Source: Thermoplasmatales archaeon BRNA1 (GTDB lineage: Archaea > Thermoplasmatota > Thermoplasmata > Methanomassiliicoccales > Methanomethylophilaceae). From it: a DNA stretch of 64,000 nucleotides. Position 1 is the stretch's first letter. Each line of letters opens with the position of its first letter. Shown here piece by piece: positions 50,882 to 59,572 of the stretch. The stretch is from positions 186,001 through 250,000 of the forward strand of contig CP002916.1 of assembly GCA_000350305.1 (NCBI GenBank), given 5' to 3'. Both the position numbers and the translations under genes were made by a program. Below the pieces are notes generated by a model that was not told the origin of the DNA, ran no database searches, and saw only the letters and a program-made list of their open reading frames with translations.

Positions 50882-51630
50882 AGGGGTGCAGTTCTCCTGT
50901 CGATCATGCCGGCGATGTAGCCGGCCCCGAAGCCGTTGTCGATGTTGACGACGCTTACGTCCGAAGAGCACGAGTTCATCATAGATAAAAGGGCAGTAAG
51001 GCCCTCGAACGATGCCCCGTATCCCACGGAAGTGGGGACGGCTATGACGGGAACGTCCACGAGACCTCCCACGACGGATGGGAGAGCGCCCTCCATCCCG
51101 GCGACGACTACAACCGCCCTCGCCCTCAGGAGGACATCTGTTTTCGAGAGTAAACGGTGGAGACCGGAGACACCGACGTCGTACACCCTCTCCACCCTGG
51201 ATCCGAGGGATTCGGCGGTCACGGCGGCCTCCTCGGCGACGGGGATGTCGGAGGTGCCCGCGGTGACCACGCAGACCAGGCTGTTCGGGGAGGGCTCCTG
51301 AGGTTTCCCGATGACCGCGATGCGTGCATCCTCGAAGTATCTGGCACGTGTGAATTTACCGACTATATCCGCGGCCTTCTCCTTGGAGCAGCGTGTGATG
51401 AGGACGCACTCCGCACCGGACTCCATGAGGGCACTTGCGATGCCCACGCACTGCTTGGCATCCTTGCTCTCGCCGTAGACGACCTCGGTGCTGCCCTGCC
51501 TTATGGCGCGGTGGGAATCCGCCTTGGCGTACCCGAGATCGATGAACGGCGCCGCCCTGAGCCGGACGGCAGCATCCTCCGGGGAGATATTCCCGTCGCG
51601 GACGGCCTCGAGGAGCTCCCTGACGTTCAC
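50878..51630 (-). CDS. larB: Nickel-pincer cofactor synthesis protein LarB
   Basis: A 250-aa LarB, which carboxylates and hydrolyses nicotinic acid adenine dinucleotide to start cofactor synthesis. The PurE-like core is visible: V-V-T-A-G-T-S-D-I-P-V-A-E-E-A near residues 125-139, then V-V-A-G-M-E-G-A-L-P-S-V-V-G-G near 183-197 and P-T-S-V-G-Y-G-A near 206-213. The gene overlaps larC and larE by 4 bp on both sides, a three-gene operon. Confidence 0.93.
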   Translation of the reverse strand: MNVRELLEAVRDGNISPEDAAVRLRAAPFIDLGYAKADSHRAIRQGSTEVVYGESKDAKQCVGIASALMESGAECVLITRCSKEKAADIVGKFTRARYFEDARIAVIGKPQEPSPNSLVCVVTAGTSDIPVAEEAAVTAESLGSRVERVYDVGVSGLHRLLSKTDVLLRARAVVVVAGMEGALPSVVGGLVDVPVIAVPTSVGYGASFEGLTALLSMMNSCSSDVSVVNIDNGFGAGYIAGMIDRRTAPL

Positions 51631-52397
51631 TGGGGAGGCCTCCTCTGGGCATAGGTTACGGAATCGTACTGCCCCAGGAGGATCTCTTCGATGTCACGCT
51701 TGTTCTGTTCGAGCAGGTTCCTCTGTTCCCTGGGAACCTCCAGAACCGCCCCGTTGCCGCGGGTGCGGATCCTGAAGTCGGTGAACCCGAACTTCTCGAT
51801 GATGGACTCGCAGTTGTCGGTGCGCTTCAGGAGGGCCTCGGTGATCGGGACCCCCGGCTCGCACCTGGTGGCGAGGCAGGAGTATGTGGCAATGTTCCAT
51901 GTCCAGAGGCCCGCCTCGTGGGAAAGGCGCCTGATGTCGGGCTTGAGCAGACCGGCTTCGCGGAGCGGGGAGCGGATGCCGAGCTCGGGGAGGGCCCTCA
52001 TGCCGGGGCGGTCGTCGGGGTCGTCGGAGGCGTTGGTGCCGTCGATGACCAGGTCGTATCCGTCGGCCTTCGCCCTCTCGATGATCTTGGAGAAGACCAG
52101 CCTCTTGCACCAGTAGCAGCGGTCCTGGTCGTTGGCGGCGATGCGTTTGTCCGCCAGGGAATCACCCTCGATGACTTTCAGGGGGCGGCCGAGCTGGAGC
52201 GCGGTCCTGAGTGCGTCGTGGCACTCGTGCTCGGGCTGGAACTGGGAGCTGAAGAAGTAGACTGCGACGTCGGCATCGCAGTTGACGGCGGCGTAGAAAA
52301 GGTAGGAGGAATCGCATCCTCCGGAGAACGCTATGGCGACTTTCGGATTCTTCACGAAGAACTGCTTCAGTTCATCTGGCACATATTTGGTGTTCAT
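51627..52397 (-). CDS. larE: Nickel-pincer cofactor synthesis protein LarE
   Basis: A 256-aa PP-loop sulfur transferase. The ATP pyrophosphatase motif is S-G-G-C-D-S-S (residues 25-31), C-Y-W-C is at 94-97, and S-C-L-A-T-R-C at 173-179. C174 lines up with the sacrificial Cys of Lactobacillus LarE. The additional Cys (C94, C97, C179) leave open a [4Fe-4S] type that does not consume itself. It heads the larE-B-C operon. No larA or other user of the cofactor is in the window. Confidence 0.9.
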   Translation of the reverse strand: MNTKYVPDELKQFFVKNPKVAIAFSGGCDSSYLFYAAVNCDADVAVYFFSSQFQPEHECHDALRTALQLGRPLKVIEGDSLADKRIAANDQDRCYWCKRLVFSKIIERAKADGYDLVIDGTNASDDPDDRPGMRALPELGIRSPLREAGLLKPDIRRLSHEAGLWTWNIATYSCLATRCEPGVPITEALLKRTDNCESIIEKFGFTDFRIRTRGNGAVLEVPREQRNLLEQNKRDIEEILLGQYDSVTYAQRRPPQ

Positions 52398-53539
52398 CTT
52401 TTCTCACCCGCCTGCGGGCGCTTCAGTTGTTTTCCAAAGTTACGGTTCGCGTAGTATAGAAGGTCCATTCCGTGCAGATCGATCGAGGAGGGGCCCGAGC
52501 GGACGAAGAACGTGTATGTGTCCTTCTCCGTTAGGAACACCGGCTCGTCGGAGCGCCTGCAGTCGACCCTCATGACTCCCTTGCCGTCGAAGTCTACGAT
52601 AAAGTAGCCGATATAGGGGATATATTCCTTGCCTATCTGATTTTCGACAAGGTGATTCAGGTGTAATGTTAACTTGTCGCGGCTGCCGTCGAACGCCTCC
52701 TCATCGATGCCGTTTATGGTCCCGTCGTCGGAGACCCCGATGAGCAGGGTGCCGCCCTTCGTGTTCAGGAAGGCTACGATGGTCTTCAGCACGGCCCTCT
52801 CGATGCGGGGGTCCTTCTCCCCGGTCTTGAGGTTGGTACGGAGGGTGGACTTGAACTCGAGCACCGAGGACTCCCCCCTGGCGATCATCTCGGTTATGGC
52901 CTTGCGCTGCCTGTCGTTCATGTCCGCCGGGACGTTCTCTTTGAGGAAACGGTCCAGAGTGTGGGCGAACAGGCCGTTGTGGCGGTTTAGGTAGAATGCC
53001 GCGGCCACCAGCAGGACTCCGACGGAGATCCACACCATCCTCACGACGAAGTCGTTAACGGCGGAGACCTCCTCGGTGCCGAACGCCCTGTCGAGTCCGA
53101 ACGAGAAGACGCAGATCCACATCGAGAACGTCTCCGCGACGCAGAAAGCGGTGAGGGTGACGGATGCGGGGCTCTCGTGGTCGAGGCCAGGCGTGCCCCT
53201 GATCATCCTGAATACGACGATGAGTCCCACTAGGCACATGAAGAACCCCAGCAGGATGTCGCCGGCGATGTAGATGTTGGCCCCGTAGTGTTCCAGGAGC
53301 TTCGCGGTCTGGAGGGCGACCATCATGCAGGTCATGACGGCGACCAGCGCGACGGGGATGTAGACCTTCCCGCGGCGGCTTATCAGAAGGTAGATGGCGA
53401 TGGCGAGGGTGGGGACCGCGATGAGGATGTTCTCCCACTCCTCGGTGTAGAGGCCGGCGGCGAGGAAGCAGACCGCGACGATGACCATAAGGATGTATCC
53501 CGTGTGGTGGCTTATATCGCTGCCGTCGGCTTGCCGCAT
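52394..53539 (-). CDS. Membrane protein with C-terminal AlbA_2 (Schlafen-type) domain
   Basis: A 381-aa protein. The first about 200 residues hold six hydrophobic helices. After a linker, residues 220-340 form an AlbA_2 domain: E-S-S-V-L-E-F-K-S-T-L-R, then I-V-A-F-L-N-T-K-G-G-T-L-L-I-G-V-S-D-D-G. AlbA_2 domains occur in putative transcriptional regulators and Schlafen nucleases. The membrane fusion would place it at the membrane. It overlaps larE by 4 bp but has no obvious link to the nickel cofactor. The start at 53539 follows TATA-like sequence weakly. Confidence 0.75.
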   Translation of the reverse strand: MRQADGSDISHHTGYILMVIVAVCFLAAGLYTEEWENILIAVPTLAIAIYLLISRRGKVYIPVALVAVMTCMMVALQTAKLLEHYGANIYIAGDILLGFFMCLVGLIVVFRMIRGTPGLDHESPASVTLTAFCVAETFSMWICVFSFGLDRAFGTEEVSAVNDFVVRMVWISVGVLLVAAAFYLNRHNGLFAHTLDRFLKENVPADMNDRQRKAITEMIARGESSVLEFKSTLRTNLKTGEKDPRIERAVLKTIVAFLNTKGGTLLIGVSDDGTINGIDEEAFDGSRDKLTLHLNHLVENQIGKEYIPYIGYFIVDFDGKGVMRVDCRRSDEPVFLTEKDTYTFFVRSGPSSIDLHGMDLLYYANRNFGKQLKRPQAGEKR

Positions 53540-53635
53540 CGGACAAAAATAACGCGCGTAACCTATAAGATTTCGCCCTTATCCGAGCCAACCTTTATAA
53601 CACTCAATTTATGTCCCCGCTCTGGAGAATCTATT

Positions 53636-54568
53636 TTGGCAGAGGAAACCGAAAAACAGCGCAGGGCTGAGCCCAAGGATGCAGACAAGAAGGCACCCGC
53701 AAGGTCCAGTGGAAATGCGCAGTCGTCCGGCCGCGGCGCGTCCGGTCCACGTTCGAGCTCCAGAGACGGACCGAGGCCTTCCGGCCCGAGATCCGGGGAC
53801 CGCCCCCAGGGCGACAGGCCTTACAAGCCGCGCGAAGGAGGAGCACCCAGATCCGGCGACCGTCCTCAGGGAGACAGGCCCTTCAGGCCCCGTGACGGTT
53901 CCTCCCCCTCTTCCGGTTCCCGCCCCCAGGGCGACAGACCGTACAAACCCCGTGAAGGAGGAGCACCCAGATCCGGCGACCGTCCTCAGGGCGACAGGCC
54001 CTTCAGGACCCGCGAGGGAGCACCTTCCGCAGGAGGGCCCCGCCCCCAGGGCGACAGGCCCCAGTACCGCGACTCCAAGTTCTCCTCCCAGGAGGACGAT
54101 GATGCGGTCCGCGGACTCGGGAAGGACACCGGCACCGACGAGACCGATTCCGCACCCGCAGGCGTCAAGATGGCCGTCCGTCTTCCCAGGAAGAACGACG
54201 ACTACAGCCGCTCCTACCGCGGAACCTCCGCCAGGGCGACCAGCGGTCAGCGCAACGGACCCAACAAGCAGGGACGCCACGGAAAGGCGGCGCCCGGTGC
54301 AAAGAAGCAGTTCGCCTCCAGACAGCCCATGCTCTCCATGCATAAGGTGACCCCGTTCAAGTACGACATGAACCAGATCCTCATGACTTCCTCCATGGAC
54401 CCCTCCATGGCATCCGGATTCCTGGCAACCATCGTCGCCAAGGCCTCCCGCGTGTCCATCAAGGACGCCAAGGAGTACATCGGAACCTTCCTCGAGGCAG
54501 GCAACATCACCAAGGACGAGCACGACAAGTTCTGCAAGCTCCTTGACAGGTACAGCAAGTACAGGTGA
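53636..54568 (+). CDS. Arg/Pro-rich disordered repeat protein with conserved C-terminal domain
   Basis: 310 aa from TTG 53636, 8 bases after GGAGA; a TATA box (CTTTATAAC, about 53592-53600) lies upstream. Residues 1-135 are disordered, with a 20-residue repeat starting R-P-Q-G-D-R-P present about 4.5 times. A basic Gly/Arg/Ser linker follows. The last about 80 residues (from H-K-V-T-P-F-K-Y-D) look folded and helical. RG/RP-rich tails of this kind usually bind RNA or promote condensates, but nothing here proves it. It ends 19 bp before the PPC-domain gene. Confidence 0.72.
   Translation: MAEETEKQRRAEPKDADKKAPARSSGNAQSSGRGASGPRSSSRDGPRPSGPRSGDRPQGDRPYKPREGGAPRSGDRPQGDRPFRPRDGSSPSSGSRPQGDRPYKPREGGAPRSGDRPQGDRPFRTREGAPSAGGPRPQGDRPQYRDSKFSSQEDDDAVRGLGKDTGTDETDSAPAGVKMAVRLPRKNDDYSRSYRGTSARATSGQRNGPNKQGRHGKAAPGAKKQFASRQPMLSMHKVTPFKYDMNQILMTSSMDPSMASGFLATIVAKASRVSIKDAKEYIGTFLEAGNITKDEHDKFCKLLDRYSKYR
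53801..54064 (+). repeat. In-frame 60-bp tandem repeat, about 4.4 units
   Basis: Units begin at 53801, 53861, 53921, 53981 and 54041, each with CGCCCCCAGG or CGTCCTCAGG. Units 1 and 3 encode identical 20-residue sequences and units 2 and 4 resemble each other, so the array has a 120-bp higher-order period from duplication of a pair. Confidence 0.9.
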
Positions 54569-54587
54569 TCCCCTGAGATCGGCCGAG

Positions 54588-55031
54588 ATGCGCGCCGGCA
54601 GGATATTCGTCCTCGCTCTCGAGAGCGGAGACCCAATCAAGGCGACCGTCGAGAACTTCTGCAAGGACAAGGGGATCTCCTACGCCACTTTCAGCGTCGT
54701 CGGCGGTATCGCCGAGGGTTCCACCTTCGTGGCCGGGCCCGCCATGGACGGCGGAAAGATCAACGAGCCCATCGTCCCCATCGTCCGCCCGATTACCGAG
54801 CCCTCCGAGTTTACCGGCACAGGCACTGTCATGCCCTCAGAGGACGGAACACCCGTCATGCACCTCCACGGTTCGTTCGGTCGCGACGGCAGGTCCGTAT
54901 CGGGATGCTTCCGCGGGGAGGCTATCGTATGGCTGACCATGGAGATCGTGCTCATCGAGCTGATCGGCAGCGGCCCCGTCCGCAAGAGGGACGAGAGGAT
55001 CGGAGTATCCCCCCTGAAGATAGAAGAATGA
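54588..55031 (+). CDS. PPC (DUF296) domain protein
   Basis: A 147-aa single-domain protein of the PPC/DUF296 family. Typical elements are G-R-I-F-V-L-A-L-E-S-G-D near the start (4-15), F-S-V-V-G-G-I-A-E-G-S near 37-47, M-H-L-H-G-S-F-G near 87-94 (metal-binding His pair) and G-C-F-R-G-E-A near 104-110. Bacterial and archaeal members form trimers of unclear function; plant relatives carry AT-hooks, absent here. The start is ATG 54588; earlier in-frame codons overlap the upstream gene. Confidence 0.85.
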   Translation: MRAGRIFVLALESGDPIKATVENFCKDKGISYATFSVVGGIAEGSTFVAGPAMDGGKINEPIVPIVRPITEPSEFTGTGTVMPSEDGTPVMHLHGSFGRDGRSVSGCFRGEAIVWLTMEIVLIELIGSGPVRKRDERIGVSPLKIEE

Positions 55032-55041
55032 TCCCGGCACG

Positions 55042-55054
55042 ATAAGTGCCAGAT
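55042..55054 (+). repeat. Recurrent DNA word ATAAGTGCCAGAT, copy 3
   Basis: An exact 13-base copy in the 30-bp gap between two convergent genes, so here it is outside coding sequence. Confidence 0.7.
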
Positions 55055-55061
55055 TACGTTT

Positions 55062-55418
55062 TCAGCGCCTGTTGTAGGTGTCCGCCCAGCGGTTGAAGAC
55101 CTCGTCGGAGTAGTCGTTCATGATCCTCTGGTCGACCTTGTTGTTATCCGGTGTGATGAATCCCGCGATGGGGAGCTCGGAGTCGCAGTAGGGGCACCTG
55201 ACGTATTCGCAGCGGGAGGAGGCCTTGGGGCAGTACTTGCACGCGACCGCCCTGGACTGGAAAAGGCTGAACTCCTTCCCGCAGACCGGACACTTGAACC
55301 TCTTGGCGGCCACCTTGAGCTTTGGGTCGATACCTGCCTGTCTCTCCTCGGGAGTGATCCACATCGGCTGGGTCGGCGAGATGGGCGCCTGATAGGGTTC
55401 TCTGTCGTATCCGGACAT
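55062..55418 (-). CDS. Zinc-finger protein, function unknown
   Basis: A 118-aa protein. Cys pairs C-P-V-C-G (about residues 43-47) and C-K-Y-C (60-63), then C-E-Y-V-R-C-P-Y-C-D near 70-79, indicate one or two zinc ribbons, followed by an acidic/aromatic C-terminus. The ATG at 55418 lies 1 bp after the GGGP synthase stop and has AAAGGA upstream; an earlier in-frame start would overlap that gene. I do not recognise the family; it may be transcribed with the lipid genes. Confidence 0.65.
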   Translation of the reverse strand: MSGYDREPYQAPISPTQPMWITPEERQAGIDPKLKVAAKRFKCPVCGKEFSLFQSRAVACKYCPKASSRCEYVRCPYCDSELPIAGFITPDNNKVDQRIMNDYSDEVFNRWADTYNRR

Positions 55419-55419
55419 C

Positions 55420-56160
55420 TCAGATTCCTTTTGCTGCTTTGACGACGGCATTCAGGATGCTGCTGTCGGAGACCTTCTCGACGAAGGTTCCGGTGACGAT
55501 CGCGTCCGCTCCCGCCTCCCTGGCGGCCTGTGCCTGCTCGGGGGTGTGGATGCCTCCTCCGACAATGAGGGGTATGTGGATGACGGACTTGACCGCTTTG
55601 ATCATCTCGGGGGACACGGGCTGGTCCGCTCCGGATCCCGCCTCGAGGTAGATGAGCTGGAACCCCATGTACTGGGCTGCGAGGGCCCATCCGACGGCCT
55701 CCTGGGGGTCGTCGCGCTTCACGAGTTTGGACTCGGTGACGCGTCCGACGGTCATTCCGGGTTCGACGATGATGTAGGCCATGGAGATGCATTCGATGCC
55801 GAGCTTGGCGATGTAGGGCGAGACCTTGGCGTGGAAGTGGGTGATGAACGCCGGGTTCTTGCTGTTCATGATGCTCATGTAGAACATCCCGTCGACCTCG
55901 GGGGAGATCGCGGACGGATCGGAAGGGAAGTAGATGGTGGGGAGCCCGGTGGCCTCCTTGATCGCCCTCGCGGTGGATCCGAGGTTCTCGGAGGTGACAC
56001 CGGTAGAACCGCCGATCATGAAAGCGTCGGTACCGGCCTCCTTGAGCCTGGCGGCGATGCTCTTGGTGGTCTCGTCGGTAAGTTTCTCGGGATCAAGGAG
56101 GGTGATGTGGATGGTCCCCTTCTTCATCTTCTCGAACAAATAATCCTTCAGTCCGGTCAT
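55420..56160 (-). CDS. Geranylgeranylglyceryl phosphate synthase
   Basis: A 246-aa TIM-barrel enzyme that joins sn-glycerol-1-phosphate to GGPP, the first ether bond of archaeal lipids. Typical motifs are H-I-T-L-L-D-P-E-K near residues 18-26, G-G-S-T-G-V-T near 49-55, Y-L-E-A-G-S-G-A near 170-177 and the phosphate-binding V-G-G-G-I near 199-203. It overlaps the DGGGP synthase gene by 4 bp, so the two successive enzymes are encoded together. Confidence 0.95.
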   Translation of the reverse strand: MTGLKDYLFEKMKKGTIHITLLDPEKLTDETTKSIAARLKEAGTDAFMIGGSTGVTSENLGSTARAIKEATGLPTIYFPSDPSAISPEVDGMFYMSIMNSKNPAFITHFHAKVSPYIAKLGIECISMAYIIVEPGMTVGRVTESKLVKRDDPQEAVGWALAAQYMGFQLIYLEAGSGADQPVSPEMIKAVKSVIHIPLIVGGGIHTPEQAQAAREAGADAIVTGTFVEKVSDSSILNAVVKAAKGI

Positions 56161-56984
56161 ATTACAACACCTAGCACGAATGCGATGAGGGCGGCGAACA
56201 TCGCCACCTTAGCGAATTTCTCAGCCTTGTGCGCGTCCTTGAAAACAGTGACTGCGCAGTAGATAAAGATAATGTCAGCGAGGACGACGGTCAGGTAGAG
56301 CACCCCGAACGTGTCGTTGATCAGAGGGATGAAACTCAGCGCGGGACCTGCCACGAAGAACGCAGCGGATACGGCCGCTGCCTTCCTGGCACCTATCATC
56401 ATGGGGAGGGTCTTGCGCTCCCCCTCGTCGGATTCCTGATCCTCGATGTCCTTGGCGATTTCCCTGCCGATGCTGACGAGTGCGGCGAGGAGGCCGAGGA
56501 CCCAAACCTTGGAGAAGTCGTCGACGACGGCGCCTCCGAAGATGAACACCATCCCGGTGAGGACGGCGATGTCGACGTTGCCGACGAATCCGCGCTGCTT
56601 GAGGAGGACCTCATAGGCGACCATCAGGATGACTGCGATGACCACGACGAGCACGGAAATTATGTTGATGAACAGGGCGAGGACGATGGCCGCCGCCAGC
56701 CCGAGTATCCCGCACCACAGGCCGGTCCTCCTGGAGAGCTCGCCGGTGACCAGCGGGCGCTCGGGATGGGCGGTCTTGTCGATCTCCACGTCGATGTAGT
56801 CGTTGAGGGAGTTTCCTCCGGCTATGAACGCGAACACGACGAAGAACGCGAGGACGACCTCGGTCGCGCTGTCCTTGACATCCCATCCCGCAGCGATGAA
56901 GCAGGTGATGAGGAATGCAACGGATCCGAGGAAGCAGTTGCCCAGCCTGAAAAGGCGGAGATACTTGTTCACGGACTGTGCCAT
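56157..56984 (-). CDS. Digeranylgeranylglyceryl phosphate synthase (UbiA family)
   Basis: A 275-aa membrane prenyltransferase adding the second geranylgeranyl chain to GGGP. The two Asp-rich motifs are N-S-L-N-D-Y-I-D-V-E-I-D near residues 58-69 and D-I-E-D-Q-E-S-D-E near 180-188, with about eight helices. Length and overlap with the GGGP synthase gene support the assignment. Confidence 0.93.
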   Translation of the reverse strand: MAQSVNKYLRLFRLGNCFLGSVAFLITCFIAAGWDVKDSATEVVLAFFVVFAFIAGGNSLNDYIDVEIDKTAHPERPLVTGELSRRTGLWCGILGLAAAIVLALFINIISVLVVVIAVILMVAYEVLLKQRGFVGNVDIAVLTGMVFIFGGAVVDDFSKVWVLGLLAALVSIGREIAKDIEDQESDEGERKTLPMMIGARKAAAVSAAFFVAGPALSFIPLINDTFGVLYLTVVLADIIFIYCAVTVFKDAHKAEKFAKVAMFAALIAFVLGVVI

Positions 56985-57014
56985 AACGCGCGCGTATATT
57001 AGTCATACGGGTTG

Positions 57015-58007
57015 TCAGCGGCTGAAAACGTGATAGTATCTGCTCAGGGAGCCGTGGACGAACTGCTCGTAGACGCATTCGCGTTTCATGAAGGGGGTAT
57101 CCATGGTGTGGGGGAGGACGACTCCCGCCTTGCCGCCGGCGGAGAGGACCTTGGGGAAGGCCTCCAGCGCGCGGGCGTAGATGCGGTCGATATTCTCGCC
57201 GCCGGTCTTGGTGCTCCTTCCGTACGGGGGATCGCAGACGATGGCGTCTATCTCCGAGAAGCGGGAGGGGATCTCACCCACGTCGATGGTCTCGAAATCA
57301 TGGAGTGCCAGACAGTAGAAATCCATATTCTCGCGGGTACCCGCGACCATCTCGGGGTCGAAGTCCGAGGCGATGGCCCTCATGCCCATCTCGGCCGCCT
57401 CGATGACCAGTCCGCCGGTCCCGCAGAAGGGGTCCAGGACGGTCCCTCCCCTCTTCACTCCGGTGAGGTTGATGAGCGCCCTAGCGTATCTAGGGTGCAG
57501 TGAGATGGGGGAGAAGAATGGTCTCTCGCTGACCTTCCTCTGCCTGAGCAGGTCTGCATCCATCTTCCTCCTGAGGATGAAGAGGTGGCAGCGGTCGCTC
57601 ATGAGCATGCGCACGGTGAGGTCGGGCTCCTTGAGGTTGACGTCGTTCTTCCTGGAGAGGACAGCACCCGCCTCGCGGGTGATCTTCTGGGAGTCTACAT
57701 CCTTCATCCTCCCCTCGAAGCGGTACCCGCGGATGGCGAAGGTACCCTCGGGGAGCTCCACCGATTCGACGGGGGAGAGGTCCGAAGGGTCGAAAGAACA
57801 GAGGTACTCTCCGACCTCATGGGTCAGTGCCAGACGGTCGCATATCGGATCGAGGAATCCCTCGTCGAACTCCGATATGAGGTAGCCTGGGCCCTCGGCA
57901 AGTACCGAGAACTGCCCAGAGGTCTCGGTCCCGATGGTGGTCAGGGCCTCGTCCCTGGGCATGTTCCCAAGCATCTCGCCGGAAAGGCCGAAGAGATATG
58001 ATTTCAC
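57015..58007 (-). CDS. tRNA (guanine-10-N2) methyltransferase, Trm-G10/Trm11 type
   Basis: A 330-aa protein. The N-terminal about 160 residues fit a THUMP-containing region, followed by a Rossmann methyltransferase with L-D-P-F-C-G-T-G-G-L (about 190-199) for SAM and the catalytic D-P-P-Y-G-R near 248-253, the N2-guanine methyltransferase signature. It modifies G10 of tRNA. It is 12 bp downstream of radA on the same strand and probably co-transcribed. Confidence 0.9.
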   Translation of the reverse strand: MKSYLFGLSGEMLGNMPRDEALTTIGTETSGQFSVLAEGPGYLISEFDEGFLDPICDRLALTHEVGEYLCSFDPSDLSPVESVELPEGTFAIRGYRFEGRMKDVDSQKITREAGAVLSRKNDVNLKEPDLTVRMLMSDRCHLFILRRKMDADLLRQRKVSERPFFSPISLHPRYARALINLTGVKRGGTVLDPFCGTGGLVIEAAEMGMRAIASDFDPEMVAGTRENMDFYCLALHDFETIDVGEIPSRFSEIDAIVCDPPYGRSTKTGGENIDRIYARALEAFPKVLSAGGKAGVVLPHTMDTPFMKRECVYEQFVHGSLSRYYHVFSR

Positions 58008-58019
58008 GTTTGGGGGACT

Positions 58020-58964
58020 TCATTCGTCCTTTATGCCGTCTTCGGTCACCATGAACACCGCCTCTCCCTCGGGCATGTTGGGCGAGTCGACGAGCCTGGC
58101 GATCCTCTTGCCGGCCTTTCCCTTCCTCAGGTAAATCCTGAAGGTGGAGGTGTGTCCGACGATGGATCCCCCGATGGGCCTCATGGGGTCCCCGAAGAAC
58201 GCGTCGGGCTTGGCGGCGACCTGGTTGGTGACAGCGATGGCCGCGTTGTTGATTGTGGCGAAGCTCAGCAGGTCGTGCATGTGCTTGTTGAGGATCTGCT
58301 GCCTCTCAGCGAGGGCCCCCCTTCCGAGATACTCGGAGCGGAAGTGGGAGGTGAGGGAATCCACGATGAGGAGCCTGACCTTCAGATTCTTGGCGAGGTC
58401 GTTGGCCTTGTCCACCAGGAGGACCTGGTGCTGGGAGTTGAATGCCCTTGCGACGTGGATCCTCTTGAGGGTCGCATCCGGGTCGACGCCGAGGTAGTTG
58501 GCCATCTGGACGATCCTCTCGGGGCGGAAGGTGTTCTCGGAGTCGATAATGATGACGTCGGAGTCGAGACCTCCCCTGTCCTCGGGCATGGTCGCGTTGA
58601 CCGCGAGCTGGAAGCAGACCTGGGTCTTGCAGCTTCCGAACTCGCCGTAGAACTCGGTGATCGCCTGGGACTCGATCCCTCCTCCCAGGAGCTCGTCGAA
58701 GGCCTTGGACCCGGTGGTGAGCTTGGTAACGGACTCCCTCCTCTGGAGGATGGAGTCTCCGGTCTCGAATCCGCCGATGTCGGCGCAGAGCTTCGCGCCT
58801 TCGATGATGTCCTGTGCCTTCTTCTCTCCGATCTCGCACGCCTCTGCAAGGTCGGCGGGGGCGGCGACTGCGATCTTCATCATGTCGGAGTATCCGGCCT
58901 CGCGGAGCTTCTCCGCGATGGCGGGTCCGACTCCAGGTATGTCCTCAAGGGTCTTCTCAGCCAT
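58020..58964 (-). CDS. radA: DNA repair and recombination protein RadA
   Basis: A 314-aa archaeal Rad51/RecA homologue. An N-terminal helix-hairpin-helix ([10 protein letters not shown]) precedes the ATPase core. The Walker A region is G-E-F-G-S-C-K-T (107-114), where the glycine before the Lys is Cys. Walker B is L-L-I-V-D-S near 206-211, and loop 2 contains A-V-T-N-Q-V near 252-257. No intein is present. The length is typical. The Walker A substitution is the only oddity. Confidence 0.95.
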   Translation of the reverse strand: MAEKTLEDIPGVGPAIAEKLREAGYSDMMKIAVAAPADLAEACEIGEKKAQDIIEGAKLCADIGGFETGDSILQRRESVTKLTTGSKAFDELLGGGIESQAITEFYGEFGSCKTQVCFQLAVNATMPEDRGGLDSDVIIIDSENTFRPERIVQMANYLGVDPDATLKRIHVARAFNSQHQVLLVDKANDLAKNLKVRLLIVDSLTSHFRSEYLGRGALAERQQILNKHMHDLLSFATINNAAIAVTNQVAAKPDAFFGDPMRPIGGSIVGHTSTFRIYLRKGKAGKRIARLVDSPNMPEGEAVFMVTEDGIKDE

Positions 58965-59173
58965 GGTTCCTTCCTTCTGTTTCTTTCTACGGTGAGACTC
59001 TATTTAAGCCTCGGTCAGGGGGGTCACCGAATCTGTCCGAAGACCGAATCACGGTTCTTCCTGTTCCCTGGTATGATTACAACAATAACGTTATAGAAGT
59101 TAAAACCATCGATGTTATTGCTCCCGCCCTGTCCCCATATGTTTATAAGTCTGGTAACAATCGGCGGTGTACC

Positions 59174-59545
59174 ATGGCAAAGAAGAGGAGGCTCGTCAAA
59201 GAGGAGCCTGAAGAGGAATACGAGTTCAAGCCCACCGAGTTCGACGAGCGTGAGTTCATTCTCTCCCAGATGTACAGCACCAAGGTGCTCTTCATCGTCA
59301 TCCTCATCGCCATCGGTGTCGGAATCCTCACCGCGGCCATCGTCAACGCTATGGGCACCGGTATGGGGGCCGCCGCAGTCGACACCCTTATCGTCTTCTT
59401 CATCGCAGCCATGCTGAAGAAGATCCTTATGGCCATCGGAATGAGGGCAGACCTTATCGAGGCCCGTTCTTTCATCGGAACGATCTTCGTCTACCTCGTG
59501 ATGTGCCTCGGAATCTGCATCCTGTTCATCAACGTCGTCTTCTGA
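59174..59545 (+). CDS. Small membrane protein with charged N-terminus
   Basis: A 123-aa protein. The first 35 residues are highly charged (K-K-R-R-L-V-K-E-E-P-E-E-E), then three hydrophobic helices follow at about 37-58, 66-85 and 100-120. TATA-like GTTTATAAG lies about 35 bp before the ATG. No family is recognised; it resembles small conserved archaeal membrane proteins with DUF-type annotation. Confidence 0.68.
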   Translation: MAKKRRLVKEEPEEEYEFKPTEFDEREFILSQMYSTKVLFIVILIAIGVGILTAAIVNAMGTGMGAAAVDTLIVFFIAAMLKKILMAIGMRADLIEARSFIGTIFVYLVMCLGICILFINVVF

Positions 59546-59572
59546 ACGCCGTCTGATCGTTACGGGGCATAA

